In this document: piece by piece, positions 29,201-41,200 of the stretch
Layout of the letters: every line of letters starts with the position of its first letter
Position numbering within the stretch: the stretch's first letter is position 1
Origin: Meandrina meandrites
Lineage: Eukaryota; Cnidaria; Anthozoa; Scleractinia; Meandrinidae
Direction: 5' to 3'
NCBI GenBank assembly: GCA_963693305.1
Contig: OY855907.1
Coordinates: 32,460,301 to 32,524,300, forward strand
Length of the DNA stretch: 64,000 nt
Made by a program: the position numbers and the translations under genes
Notes under the pieces: generated by a model
The model's input: only the letters and a program-made list of their open reading frames with translations
What the model was told of the DNA's origin: nothing
Database searches by the model: none

Positions 29201-32200
29201 TAATGAAACAGTTGATTGCGATCTTTTAGTGAATTGTCCAATAACCCGTTGGAAAGATTGCCTTCGGGAATTTTCAGTGCAAATCGTATGATGGGATATC
29301 TGTAAGTAGTAAACTTTCTCCTGTAATAAAACGTAATCTGTCAAGAAAGTACATGATTTAAAATCATCCACTGGCTTCCTTGGGTAATATAAAGAGCATG
29401 ATCAACATAATAGCAAGCGTAGCCAGATTTGCTATGAGAGAACATTTCAGTGCTTATCTTATATATTATATTATATATATTTTATTTCAACTTTTACTTA
29501 TTATAACTAAGCATAACTTTGCGCAATTCTTCATAAGCGTATCGATTAGATAGTTAATGTTCCATTCATAGTTCTATCAGCCTTTGCCTATATGGGATCA
29601 TAGTAAGGAGCTTACCAGTAATAAAAATTTAACATTTATAGGACCTTGTCCGACACTCGATTGCAATATCTGCCACTGAATGTGTTTTTAAACAACATGA
29701 AATATCTATGGTACCTGTAAGTATGAATGTTTGTATCCATTTACTATGAGTTATGCATTGGTTTATCTCTGAATGATTAATTTTTCTTAATATATAGCAC
29801 GAACTCACAGAGGGCTGTAGTGTATGTCTGTCTCTTTTAACAAAAACACAGCTACAGCTTTTTAGCGCTGAAACATATTTTCTGTTAGGAGCTCTCAACG
29901 AGGGCTAATTTCTGCTGAGTTAGACATAAAAGGCCAATTATTTAAACAGATCTTAGACCGTCGCTAAGAAAATCGCGGTCATAATCGGAATTTAGCCTTC
30001 CATTCCAATTATTTAAACAATGTTTATCATCAGCGGTGTCTACATGAAGCTTAATCATGGACTAAAAAACAATCATAGCAAGTTAGGCCCTCTTCTGAGT
30101 GGGTTTAACGTCGTTTAACATTTTAGGTTTACTGATCCTATCCAGCCTGCTTCTTGGTTTTGTATTTTTATGCCCTTCCTGAACCTGTGGGCTGTTTTAA
30201 AGTAATATTTTAATCCAATTTTCATTTCTTTAGAAATGCAAGTATTATTTCTTGAAAATAATGCCGAACAGCTCCTTGCTACATTTTGTATGCAGTCCTT
30301 TTAGTAAAGGAAAACAACAGCACAAAAATAATGTTCCTTTTGGAGTAGCATGCATACATGAAGTCAAAACAATAGCTACACTTGTTAGGCGTCGTCTAAA
30401 CGTGGTCTTCGTGAACTCCGGGGTTCAAATAATGCGACTTAGACTCCGGTCAGACATGGTTTATGGAGACGTCGTCCAAACCTTGATTTATCCTTAAACA
30501 ACGTCTAGCTTAGTCTTCGTTTAAATAATCTGCCCAAATTGACTAACTGGACTTATTTCCTTTCACTCCCTGTGAAGCATAGCTCCGTGGAAACCGCACT
30601 CCATCTCACTCTGTTTTGGGCTAGCTTCTCTATCTGCCTCCAGGTGTAGCCTGCCTTGCCCACCTCATCGTCCACGATTCTCCTCCAGCTATCCCTGGGA
30701 CTGCCTTAGCTCCTCCTTGCCTGTGGGTTCCACCTCCGTGCATAGCTAGTAATAGTTTTGGTTGTTTTTTTTTCTGGGGATGTGGCCGACCCAGCTTGAT
30801 TGCGCCTTCTTATTTGGATGTTGATCCTTTCCTGTTCGGTTCGTGCACACAAATCTTCATCCCTTTTGACTTCTGGCCATTCGATGCACATGATCTCAGT
30901 CATCTGTTGACGAAGGACTGCAGTTTGTTGGAGGTTGCTTTTGCTACTCGCAATGTTTCTGGGTCATACAGGAGGACTGACTTCACGTTGGTGTTGAATT
31001 TCCGTAGTTTGGTCTTTCGGGATATCACCTTTGATCTCGATACATGGATCAGGATCGTTAACGCAATTCTTGCCTTCCCAATCCTCTCGATCAGATCCAG
31101 CATCCTTGTTGCTGATATTGCCAAGGTATGCAACCAACCTTATCAATTGCTTCCCCGCCCAATTGTAACTTATCTGCATTCCTGGTGTTGACCGTCATCA
31201 CCATTGTCTTTGATTCGTTAATCCTAAGGCCCGTATTCGCTGAGATTTTTGTCGCCTTAGTTTGGATTGCATGTCCTGGTGGTTATTTGAGAGAAGGCCG
31301 GTAATGTCTTCAGCTAAGTCCATATCTTCTAGTGGGGTTGTGGGGGTCCACTGTATGCTATCGCGATATTTCTTCGTTGTCTGCCGCATAGATGAATCGA
31401 TGATCATGAACATCTCAATCAGAATCTCGATCAGTTCCGAAAGAACTCCGCTGTGCATGACTCTGTAGGTGCACTTCTAATAGGTCTTCCGTATGCAGAT
31501 GATGTATTTCTCCTGGATGCCATAATGACGTAACAGCTCCCAAAACACTTTCCTATCAACGCTGTCGAAGGCCTCCTCGTAATCCACAAAGGTCGCACAG
31601 ACGGATCGTTCCACTCAGGAGTTTGCTCCAAGATGATCCTCAATGTGGCAATGAGATCTGTACACGATCTTTCCTTCCGGAACCCTGCCTGTTCATCTCG
31701 CAGTCGTTTGTCCACCTCTACTTTCAATCTCTCCCGGTTTATCCTATTCAGCACTTTTCTGGCAGTCTAAAGCAGCATGATCAGTTCTTGTATTCCTTCA
31801 TATCTGTCGTCTTCGGTAGCTTGATCAAGTGTCCTTATTTCCAGTCATTTGGTATCTCGTTTGTTTCCCAGATCATTTTAAACAACTCATGAAGCATATT
31901 GGTTGACGTGTTTTAATCTTCCTTGATGGCTTCTGCTGGTATGCCATCGGGACCAGGTGCTCTTCCGTTCCTCAGATGTTTAATGGCTCTCTTAATCTCT
32001 TCTTTGCTTGGCCTCTTCTTATTTTCCTGCAGAGGTGTTTCAGCTGGTTCTATGTCGGGCAACTCACTTGGTGGAGGTCTGTTGAGCAGCTAACTGGAGT
32101 GTTCTGCCCATGTGTCCTGATCCCAGCGATATACAAGACGCGCGACACATATAACCTAGAAAATGGCCTAGCTCACCAAGAGTCTCTCGTTGCTTAAGTG

Positions 32201-35200
32201 CTTAGAGCATTAAGCCGGTATCTGGGAGGCCGTGGGTTCGATTCCCGTAACGGAGGCAGATATTTTTCTTTGTCCCACCCTCTGACAAATGAAAATAATA
32301 ATAATCTTTATATTGTAGTAAGTGGTTTGAACCCAGGAGTATCAGTAGTTCGTATAGTGTGATCGTCCGGGTGAGAGTAGTTCTGAAAACAGCTGTTGTT
32401 GGTGACTGACGTTTTGACAACCTGTGCGGAAGTCATCTTTAGGGTCAAGTGAAAAGTTGTTGTCAGTCGATGATGTTATAAGTCTGGTTCGTTAACAGTA
32501 ATTGGTCAGTTTCGATCAGTCTATTGTTAGTCAAATTAAGTCGTTTTTTTTTGCAGTCTGTTCATCGGTTTTGTTTATGCCGTGAATAAGTCGTTTGTAA
32601 GGTGCCGGTAGTTGTTAACATCTGTTGATAGACGTTTGTTCTAAGTTTGTGTACCAGCTTTCTAGAGTCAGTCGTTGAATATAGGTTAAGCATTCAGCAA
32701 GAGTCCCAGTCGATTTTGTGGTAATTCGATGGTGTTCAGAGCAGTCGGAGCATTTGATCTTATAAACCGCTCCCTGTATGTTGTTAGGTTCGTCCCTGTC
32801 TTTAACGTTGGTCAGTAAATGACTCACCAAAAACAGTTCTTTTCAGAACTACTCTCACCCGGACGATCACACTATACGAACTAATCTTTATATTATTTTA
32901 TCTGCAGGGATCTTTCATACAACGCAATTCGATACTTGCCAAGGAGTTGTTGTAGCGTAAATCTGAAAATTTTGTAAGTACGTTTAAAAAAGGTAATATA
33001 TTTGCAGCACTCTCCCTCAAGCTATGTAGATTTAAAATGCGGTTCAGCTGACGCTTTTAGGTGAGAAACATCGCATCGTTGATGGTTTATGATTTTCATG
33101 GGTCAACGATTCATTAATCAGGTGTATGCTGAAAAATAGTGGCTTTAGGAAATAGTTTGGTGATTGCATTGCTGGCTTTGTTTCCACAACTTAGCAAATG
33201 GACACATTTAAAATTTCCTCTTGAAAAAAGCTTATTTGTCATCATGTTGACCGAGAAAAGAGATGGGACCTTCGACGTGACAAAAGGTGGTGTTGCTTTA
33301 GTAACCAAATTCACAATTGCTTACATAACTAAAAAATGTGCGAGAATCAAATGGACTATTTCCTTGCATTCGATTGGGAAATCCGGAATATTTGGATTTT
33401 GAAATCCGGTTATTGTATTTCCAGTACAACATGTACACGAAATCCAAAAACTGATTTTACCGCACCAAAATCGTGTTCTATTGGAAATCACAAATGCGGA
33501 TTTCAAAATCTAAATCCGGATTTTCCAATCGAATGCACCCTAAAAATTGCGCGCTTAAAATCGTGACATAAGCGGCGTGCATGCGGGTCACGTGACCTAG
33601 GCTGCGTGCTTTATATAATTAACTCCAACTGAAAAAAATGTGTGCACAATTTATTGAATATTTTACAAAGCATCTTAAGTCGAGCTTCTCGACCACGCAG
33701 AATATTCGATTTTTGTATTCACCTCTGGATATTATATTAAATACATACATACAATGGTATCCGTTGCCAAAGCTCATGACAGTTTGCTCCTCAATTTTGC
33801 ATTTAGAGGCTCGCCAACTGAGCTCTATATGTTGCTTAGCATCTACACATGCAGTAATGCTTCATCACTTTAGATATCATCTTCCACACCTCTGTGGAGC
33901 GAGGGAGAACTTAACCTTGGCAAACTGTGGCCTAGCAACTGCAAGACTACGATCAGTCATTAGCGACAATTAAAGTTCATTTCGTAAAGCATAAATAGTG
34001 AGTGGCTTCTCGGAGGTAAAATATTGTAGGTTCCGAATTTGCTTTTTTGTTGATTACTAGACTTCTGCATAATAACCAGATAAACTCCATTTCAAACACG
34101 ACTTTTACCACCTATATTCGATTTCTGTAAGTATTATCACGTGATTTGTGTACATTTGGTAGAACTTAATTTCTTTGAAGCTCTTGTTAAGTTTTCGAAG
34201 AAATTTTAGTAGTATAAGAGTGGGGATTCTGCGCCATGTGGTGGTGGTGGAGGTGACGTCACAATAGCCGGAAGGGTCGGGAGGTATGACGTCACAATAC
34301 CCCCGGGTTGACATCATCAAAAATGATGACATCATCATCTAAAAATAGTATACGCCCCCACAATTACCGGTTTGGGTGGCGGAATCTCGTCATAGTTCTA
34401 AAAATAGAAAAAAATGATGTAATGGAATTATTTTTAACCACAGTAATTGGTAGATTTTGTGTTATAAAAGGGATGAAATTTTAGGAATATATTAGTATCT
34501 TGAGCAAGCAGCGAATAGAAGACACGTTTGTTTCCTAAAATCATGTGTAACTCAAATCAGAAAAAAAAATGAAGGAGAAGATGAATGTCTGAGACTTGGT
34601 TGCTTCGATTACATGCGATAACATGTGTTTATTGCACTTTCATTGTGGATAATAAAGTTTAGTTCTGTAATTATGCAAGCTTTTTGTCGCATACAATTTC
34701 TACTGCAGACATAATTGTTTTCTAAACAATGGTATAGGCTCGATGTGTTCTAGTGAACTCAATTATAAACAAAAGGATGACCAATCGAACTAATCCTTTC
34801 ACAAACGAAAGATAAAACAATAGCGTGTATGCGCTTCAGTGACCACGCCACGGTTTGAACGAGTTTTAAGCACGAAAGCGAATTGCCGCGTAAGTAATAT
34901 TAAAACTAAACACACAAATAGGATATCAAGGAAAACCTTTATTTTTAACGTTCAATACAATTTACAATGATGAAATTTAATAATTGTCTTCATCCTGTGT
35001 CTTGGAGTATTTGTAATGTGAGCTTCTGTGCAAACGCCGTGATTGTCTAGATGGCCTTTTCGGTTTATCATCCAAATAATTTACTAACCGAATTTGCGGG
35101 CGTTTTCGCTTTTTAGGCGGGGACATTTCCACTGTGGGAGGAGGGGTCAACATCGATGGATGGAGGGAGGGAGGTAAGGGAGTGGAGGCTGCCATGGAAG

Positions 35201-38200
35201 TAATTAGTTGTGGGTCTGCCGCTTTAAACGTCGGTTCAACATTTGGCGCTTGAACAGGAGCCGCTGGTATTGTTACCGGTGGTTCTTGAACGGGGACAGG
35301 CACTGTCGATACGTTGCCTGTCGGATCACTGGTAGAATTCGGTTTTCGCTCTTGGGTTAACACTGCTACCTCTGGTATAGAATTGAGCTGGTGTTTGTAT
35401 GTCAAAAACTTGTTTTGTAACTGCATGTATTGCCTTGCTTTATCATAGTCTGGAAGATCTGTACGATACAAAAGATTATCCATATTATGCTCCAAGCGCT
35501 GCATCTGCGGAATAACAGAGGGAGCCATGAGCTTTTGTTGTTTAAGATATTTGAATAGTTCTTGAGAAACGTTGTCTCCCATGTCGCCTTTGTCGAACCT
35601 TTCTTCACCAGGTAATACATTTGTTCGCAATCTGCAACTATCCTGAGTGGTTGGTTTAAGGTCAACAAATAGATAACCAAATGGTCTCTGTACCGCGTCT
35701 TCGTACTGTTTCATAAACCAAGCAGTTTGTCCAGGATACATTTGTTTTGCTAGCGTCAAAATCTGTAGTTTGTCACGGGGGTTCTTGAAAAGGACCAAGT
35801 AATGGCTGTTTAAGCTGATGCTTCGATTGCCTTTGCCTTGATGGAACAGGTTTTGCACAATGTAAATGACACTCAAGTTGCGATGATGCGATCGTTTAGT
35901 AAACAGGTTCACGACTCGGTTATCACCTCCAGCCTCAATCATCTGGTCATCGATGGCAATCAAGTTTCGTATATTAACATCAAAGTAGGAATCTTGTTCC
36001 AGGTTCTCAGGGATGCCCTTGACAAATTCAATTCCAGGTATCGTCATCAATAACTCGCTGTAAGCCGGTTGCCACTGAGAATAACACCAAACAATCCTCT
36101 CCGGAGGAGGATAGATTGCCTTTTGGGCCTGCTGCAACAAAGATTTAACCCAGACCGATTTTCCCGAACCGGTCATACCTGCAACCATACAGGTAAACGG
36201 ATGCTCCAGGTGAAACCGCTGACACTTTTCTCGAGAAATCGGCATAGCTTGAAATGGAGGGAGACCGGAAGTACTGTGTTTACTGCTTATGTGTCTTTGC
36301 ATACTATCTTTCCTAGAAAACTCCTTTTGACACACAGGACAGGACCAACTCATGTCAACGCTGTCACAACTTAACGGTAACTGACGAACTATGCAATGTT
36401 TCACAATTATATAGACCTCGCCCATTATATTTCTATTATTTAGCCTACACCACCACCACCGACACCACCACCACAACCATCACCACCACCACCACCACCA
36501 CCACCACCACCACCCCATTATATTTCTATTGTTTAACCTCCACCACCACCACCACCACCACCGCCACCACCGCCATCACCACCACCACCACCCCATTATA
36601 TTTCTATTGTTTAACCTCCACCACCACCACAACAACAACAACCACAACCGCCACTACCACCACCACCACCCCCATTATATTTCTATTGTTTAACCTCCAC
36701 CACGACTACCGCCACCACCACCGTCGTCGCCGCCGCCATCACCACCACCACCGCCACTACTACGTTTCAACGAGATTTAAACCGCAGCCGTCAAAATAAA
36801 AGGATGTAACTAGCTTCAATTAGCTCATTCTGTGACCATGTCTCGAGTAGTAAAGAACAATCGAGGTTTTCTTCAACTGTTAGCTGATTGTCCTACTCAT
36901 CAGCGGGAGTTTCTCCTAAAAACGGCTACACCACAACAGATTCACGCATTAGTGCAAATTATTTATAATGTGCTCAAGGAAAACATACCTATATCCGAAG
37001 AAAATAGGCTTAAATTGATACCCTACAAGGATGCTCTACTTAAACTCGCTGAAGCAGATGTTCCCTTCAAGACAAAGAAGCAGGTTCTTGTGCAAGAGGG
37101 TGGAGGTTTTGTACAAGAATTCTTGACCCCTGTTATAAGTAGTTTGGGGTTTCTTATGTTATAAAGGCAACGCGCATCCTGAAATTTCATCATTTGTATC
37201 TTGGTTTAAACGAGTGTTAGTCAATATGAAGAGAAAAATCGATTGGCATGAAGAGGAAGAAAGCGGACAAGAAGATAGCACAACCTCTGACGAGGAGAGC
37301 GATACTGAAGAACCCCGGATTAAAGATGTTTTAAATGAACTTTCCCAAGCAGTTTCAAGAAAACGGGCCTCTGAACTGTTGCACAGTATGGCCACCTCTA
37401 AAGATATCTTGTTTTGGACACCTCGCGGACAATTACTCCGAAATCAGCGTATAATACCAGTAACAAACATCTCAGAGCTGGTTGAGTATGTGCTACTTCC
37501 TCATAACGATGATGTTGCCAAACCTCGTGCGCTCAATACCTTCATGGAAGGATTAGCAGAGCTGGGGGTCAATAAGCGTTTAATAAAGAATAAGAAAGTT
37601 TTAAGCGATATATTACAAAAAGAACAAGTCTTTCGCGATGAGGAGGAAAATAATGAGGCTGATGACGGTAACTCAACCGATAGTAGTGAAGAGGAGGAAA
37701 CTGCTTCTGAGAGTAGTCAACCTGAAGAAACTCACGAGACTGAAGAAAATGATGATAGCGACAGCGAAGAAGAAGAAGAAGCAGACATTAGCGATTCTGA
37801 AAATAGTACGTTTATTAAGGAAAAAGTTGTTAATCCATGTCAACATTGCGAAGGTCAGAATGTATATGATACCGCTGTCATGAAATGCACTAAGTGTTTT
37901 TGGGTAGACAACCATAAAATTTGCCCTATATGCAATCACAAGATTCCTCTCGACCGAAAGCATGGGGAACACAGTTTGCGGCGATGTTATGACTGTGGAG
38001 CGATCACACACAAGAACGAGAAGACATCAAAAGTCACATATTATCTCCCTAGCAATGAGGAGAACGAAGACGATTATTAAATTTCATCATTGTAAATTGT
38101 ATTGAACGTTAAAAATAAAGGTTTTCCTTGATATCCTATCTGTGTGTTTAGTTTTAATATTACTTACGCGGCAATTCGCTTTCGTGCTTAAAACTCGTTT

Positions 38201-41200
38201 AAACCGTGGCGTGGTCACTGAAGCGCATACACGCTATTGTTTTATCTTTCGTTTGTGAAAGGATTAGTTCGATTGGTCATCCTTTTGTTTATAATTGAGT
38301 TCACTAGAACACATCGAGCCTATACCATTGTTTAGAAAACAATTATGTCTGCAGTAGAAAATGTATGCGACAAAAAGCTTGCATAATTACAGAACTAAAC
38401 TTTATTATCCACAATGAAAGTGCAATAAACACATGTTATCGCATGTAATCGAAGCAACCAAGTCTCAGACATTCATCTTCTCCTTCATTTTTTTTTCTGA
38501 TTTGAGTTACACATGATTTTAGGAAACAAACGTGTCTTCTATTCGCTGCTTGCTCAAGATACTAATATATTCCTAAAATTTCATCCCTTTTATAACACAA
38601 AATCTACCAATTACTGTGGTTAAAAATAATTCCATTACATCATTTTTTCTATTTTTAGAACTATAACGAGATTCCACCACCCAAACCGGTAATTGTGGGG
38701 GCGTATACTATTTTTAGATGATGATGTCATCATTTTTGATGATGTCAACCCCGGGGGTATTGTGACGTCATACCTCCCGACCCTTCCGGCTATTGTGACG
38801 TCACCTCCACCACCACCACATGGCGCAGAATCCCCACTCTTATACTACTAATTTTACCTTTAAGGTTACTTTTAAGGTTCTAGAGGGATAGGGTAAGTTG
38901 TAATTTCAGAGCGTTCCGCCTAATGAGTTCATTTCGGGAAATAGCGATTTGACTCTCAGCTATGCATTCTAAACTTTCCTGGCTTTAGTGGTCACAAATA
39001 TAGAATTTAAAACAAGACTTGATCTAAAGAAGGAGCAGGGCAATGCGGTATCCTATAAAGGGATGAATGCTCATTGCTGAATTTATAATAATAATACCTA
39101 ATTATTATTACCAATAATACATGCTTCATAATTGAGAACAGCACGGACCAGAGGAGGTTATTTAGACCAAGCAAGTCCCTGCTAAACTTATCGAAAGGTT
39201 CTGGCCTTCCACTATCTACTAATGATTATCAGTTGGCTAATGATTTTGGAGAATTCTTCGCCCAAAAAAATACTGATATCAGGTCTGCTATTACAAACCA
39301 GATCTGCCTGCCTGTTTCTATCAACGCCACTAGTATTGTAACTGCTTCCTGTTTTTCAGAATTTAATCTGTTGTCCGAATCAGAGTTGTTTGATCTAATC
39401 ACAGCTTCATCTAAAACGTCTTGTCCTCTTGATCCTATTCCAACCAAGCTTCTCACTGAGTACATCGATGTGCTACTGCTTCCGATCACGAAAATAATTC
39501 ATCATTCGCTTGATTCTGGTTACTTTCCGCGTTAATAATTATAAATTAGTAATAATTAAATTCATTTTAAGTAACTATTATATTTTCTCTACATTTCTTC
39601 TAGTTATTCTGTAGCATCACCATGCAGACCTGAATTTGCCTTAATATATTTGTAAAACTGGCTGCCTGCTAGTATAATATTTAGTTATTGCTCACTGTGT
39701 TTCCTGTGTTGTATGTGACTGTTAGCTTGTGTGTGTGTATGTGTGTGTGTACTGACCTAAATGTGCATTAATATATTTGTAAGGCAGCCAGAGCGCTCCC
39801 CCACCCCCCCCCCCCCCCACCCCCCACCTCTCTCTCACATACACACACACTTAATGCATTGTATAATATCTCTTTGTGGACCGAATGCGGACGGGACAAT
39901 TAGAAATAACTAGAGGTGGGATGACTTTCCCTAAAAGATATCCTGCAAGGGAAACTTATCTAAAAAAAATCCTGCAAGCGGTTCTGCCAAAATAAATTAG
40001 TGCAACGGAAGTGACATGCATAGCATTAAATGGCAAAGTAAGTAAAAAAAAAACAAGTTAAAGAAAAAAATTGAAATAATAATTTTACTTTTATTCCACA
40101 AAGGTGATATCTTTCTTTCCGTACGATCAAAATTACCACACGTTATCCCTGATATTATTATCACAAATTATAGTACAAAATCTCTCTCTTTCTTAATTTA
40201 AAATATGTTTTACAATATTTTTGATAGAAAATTAAGTAAAATAATAAATGTAACATTTATTTTCAACAGTTTATGAAACAGTAACAACGGACAAAATAAC
40301 AAAACGTTTTAGATGGATTGAAGTGCGACTGCTTTATATAAGAATACATTTTATAAGAGTGTTGAGGATGAAATTTGCGAAATTTTATGAATATTTTTAA
40401 GGTGGCTCGACCCGGTATTTTTGTAGTTGCACCTTCCAAATTTAATCCTCACATTCCTTAACAGCTTAATTCTAATTTTACTTATCCATTATAACACGTG
40501 GATTACAGATAGACTGAGCCACAACAGGATATCATTTTTTGGAGATCGGAATGAATATCACGTGATCATGACGTAAACAACTGTTTCAGCTCTGAATCGA
40601 ATTTTAGACCTACCCCGAATGCAGTATCCGCGGGGGCAGTCGAGCGTGGTCATTGCACTCGTGGTGCACAGAATTCGATGTTGTGCTAAGCTCGAGACAA
40701 TAGTTTTATCGAAGACAGTGACATCGCTTTAATGTTTACTCAATTTTGCCTTACGTTAGACAGCCTTAGAAGTTTTCAATGTACATAAAGCTCAGGGATT
40801 GTGTAGTGCACTAATTAATTGCGAAATTTTTAAGAAAAGTATCTACGAGTTTTGAAAAAAAAAATCGCTGTTTTCGTAGAAGCAGCTTTCGAATTGTGAC
40901 AAAGCTCAACATTGAATTTCACCCTGATTCTTATATTTTCATGTTTTTCGAAATAGTATAAGTTTTCTCGCGTCTAGCGATTTGGATAAAAAAGGGACAT
41001 TTCTGACAAAGAATGAGGGGTAAAAGTTTTCAGTAAGTATCCAAGAAGCGGCATATTTGTTTATATGAATATATATGCCTTTTTAATTTACGCATAAATT
41101 ATGCTCTTTGTAAAGAAATTCCAAAATATTTCAAAAACCTCTCATGATTTTAATGCAACTCCGCTCCGCAGAGGTCAAAGAGAGAAAATGTGAACACAGG

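Larger units (their letters stand above)
34208..38849. mobile_element. Mini-Polinton: 4,642 bp, ~786-bp TIRs, AATTTT target duplication
   Basis: The element starts AGTAGTATAAGAG and ends with its reverse complement. It is flanked by AATTTT on both sides (34,202-34,207 and 38,850-38,855). A 6-bp duplication and AG..CT ends are hallmarks of Polinton/Maverick elements. The two TIRs are equal in length and almost identical, so the insertion is young. It encodes three divergently arranged proteins: a zinc-finger packaging-type ATPase leftward, and a 108-residue and a 284-residue protein rightward. Polymerase B, integrase, protease and capsid genes of full-length Polintons (15-20 kb) are absent, so movement would need trans-acting enzymes. 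Confidence 0.88.

Noticed and set aside
30234..30300. Possible dead LRR exon ([10 protein letters not shown] after an acceptor-like TTTAG)
   Set aside because: The LRR-like reading is not in the phase used by the array and the phase-2 frame stops at once. Too weak to list as a feature.
32349..32440. Hammerhead in the Penelope-like end sequence
   Set aside because: On the minus strand the core boxes read CTAAAGA and CAAAAC. Invariant bases are changed, so no ribozyme is claimed.
36354..36476. Upstream extension of the ATPase frame (Trp/Cys-rich)
   Set aside because: It translates the CCA repeat and has no ATG. The ATG at 36,353 leads directly into the zinc finger.
37638..38011. Overlapping Lys-rich and Phe-rich frames within the 284-residue protein gene
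   Set aside because: Shadows of the acidic GAA/GAG-rich coding stretch in other frames and strand.
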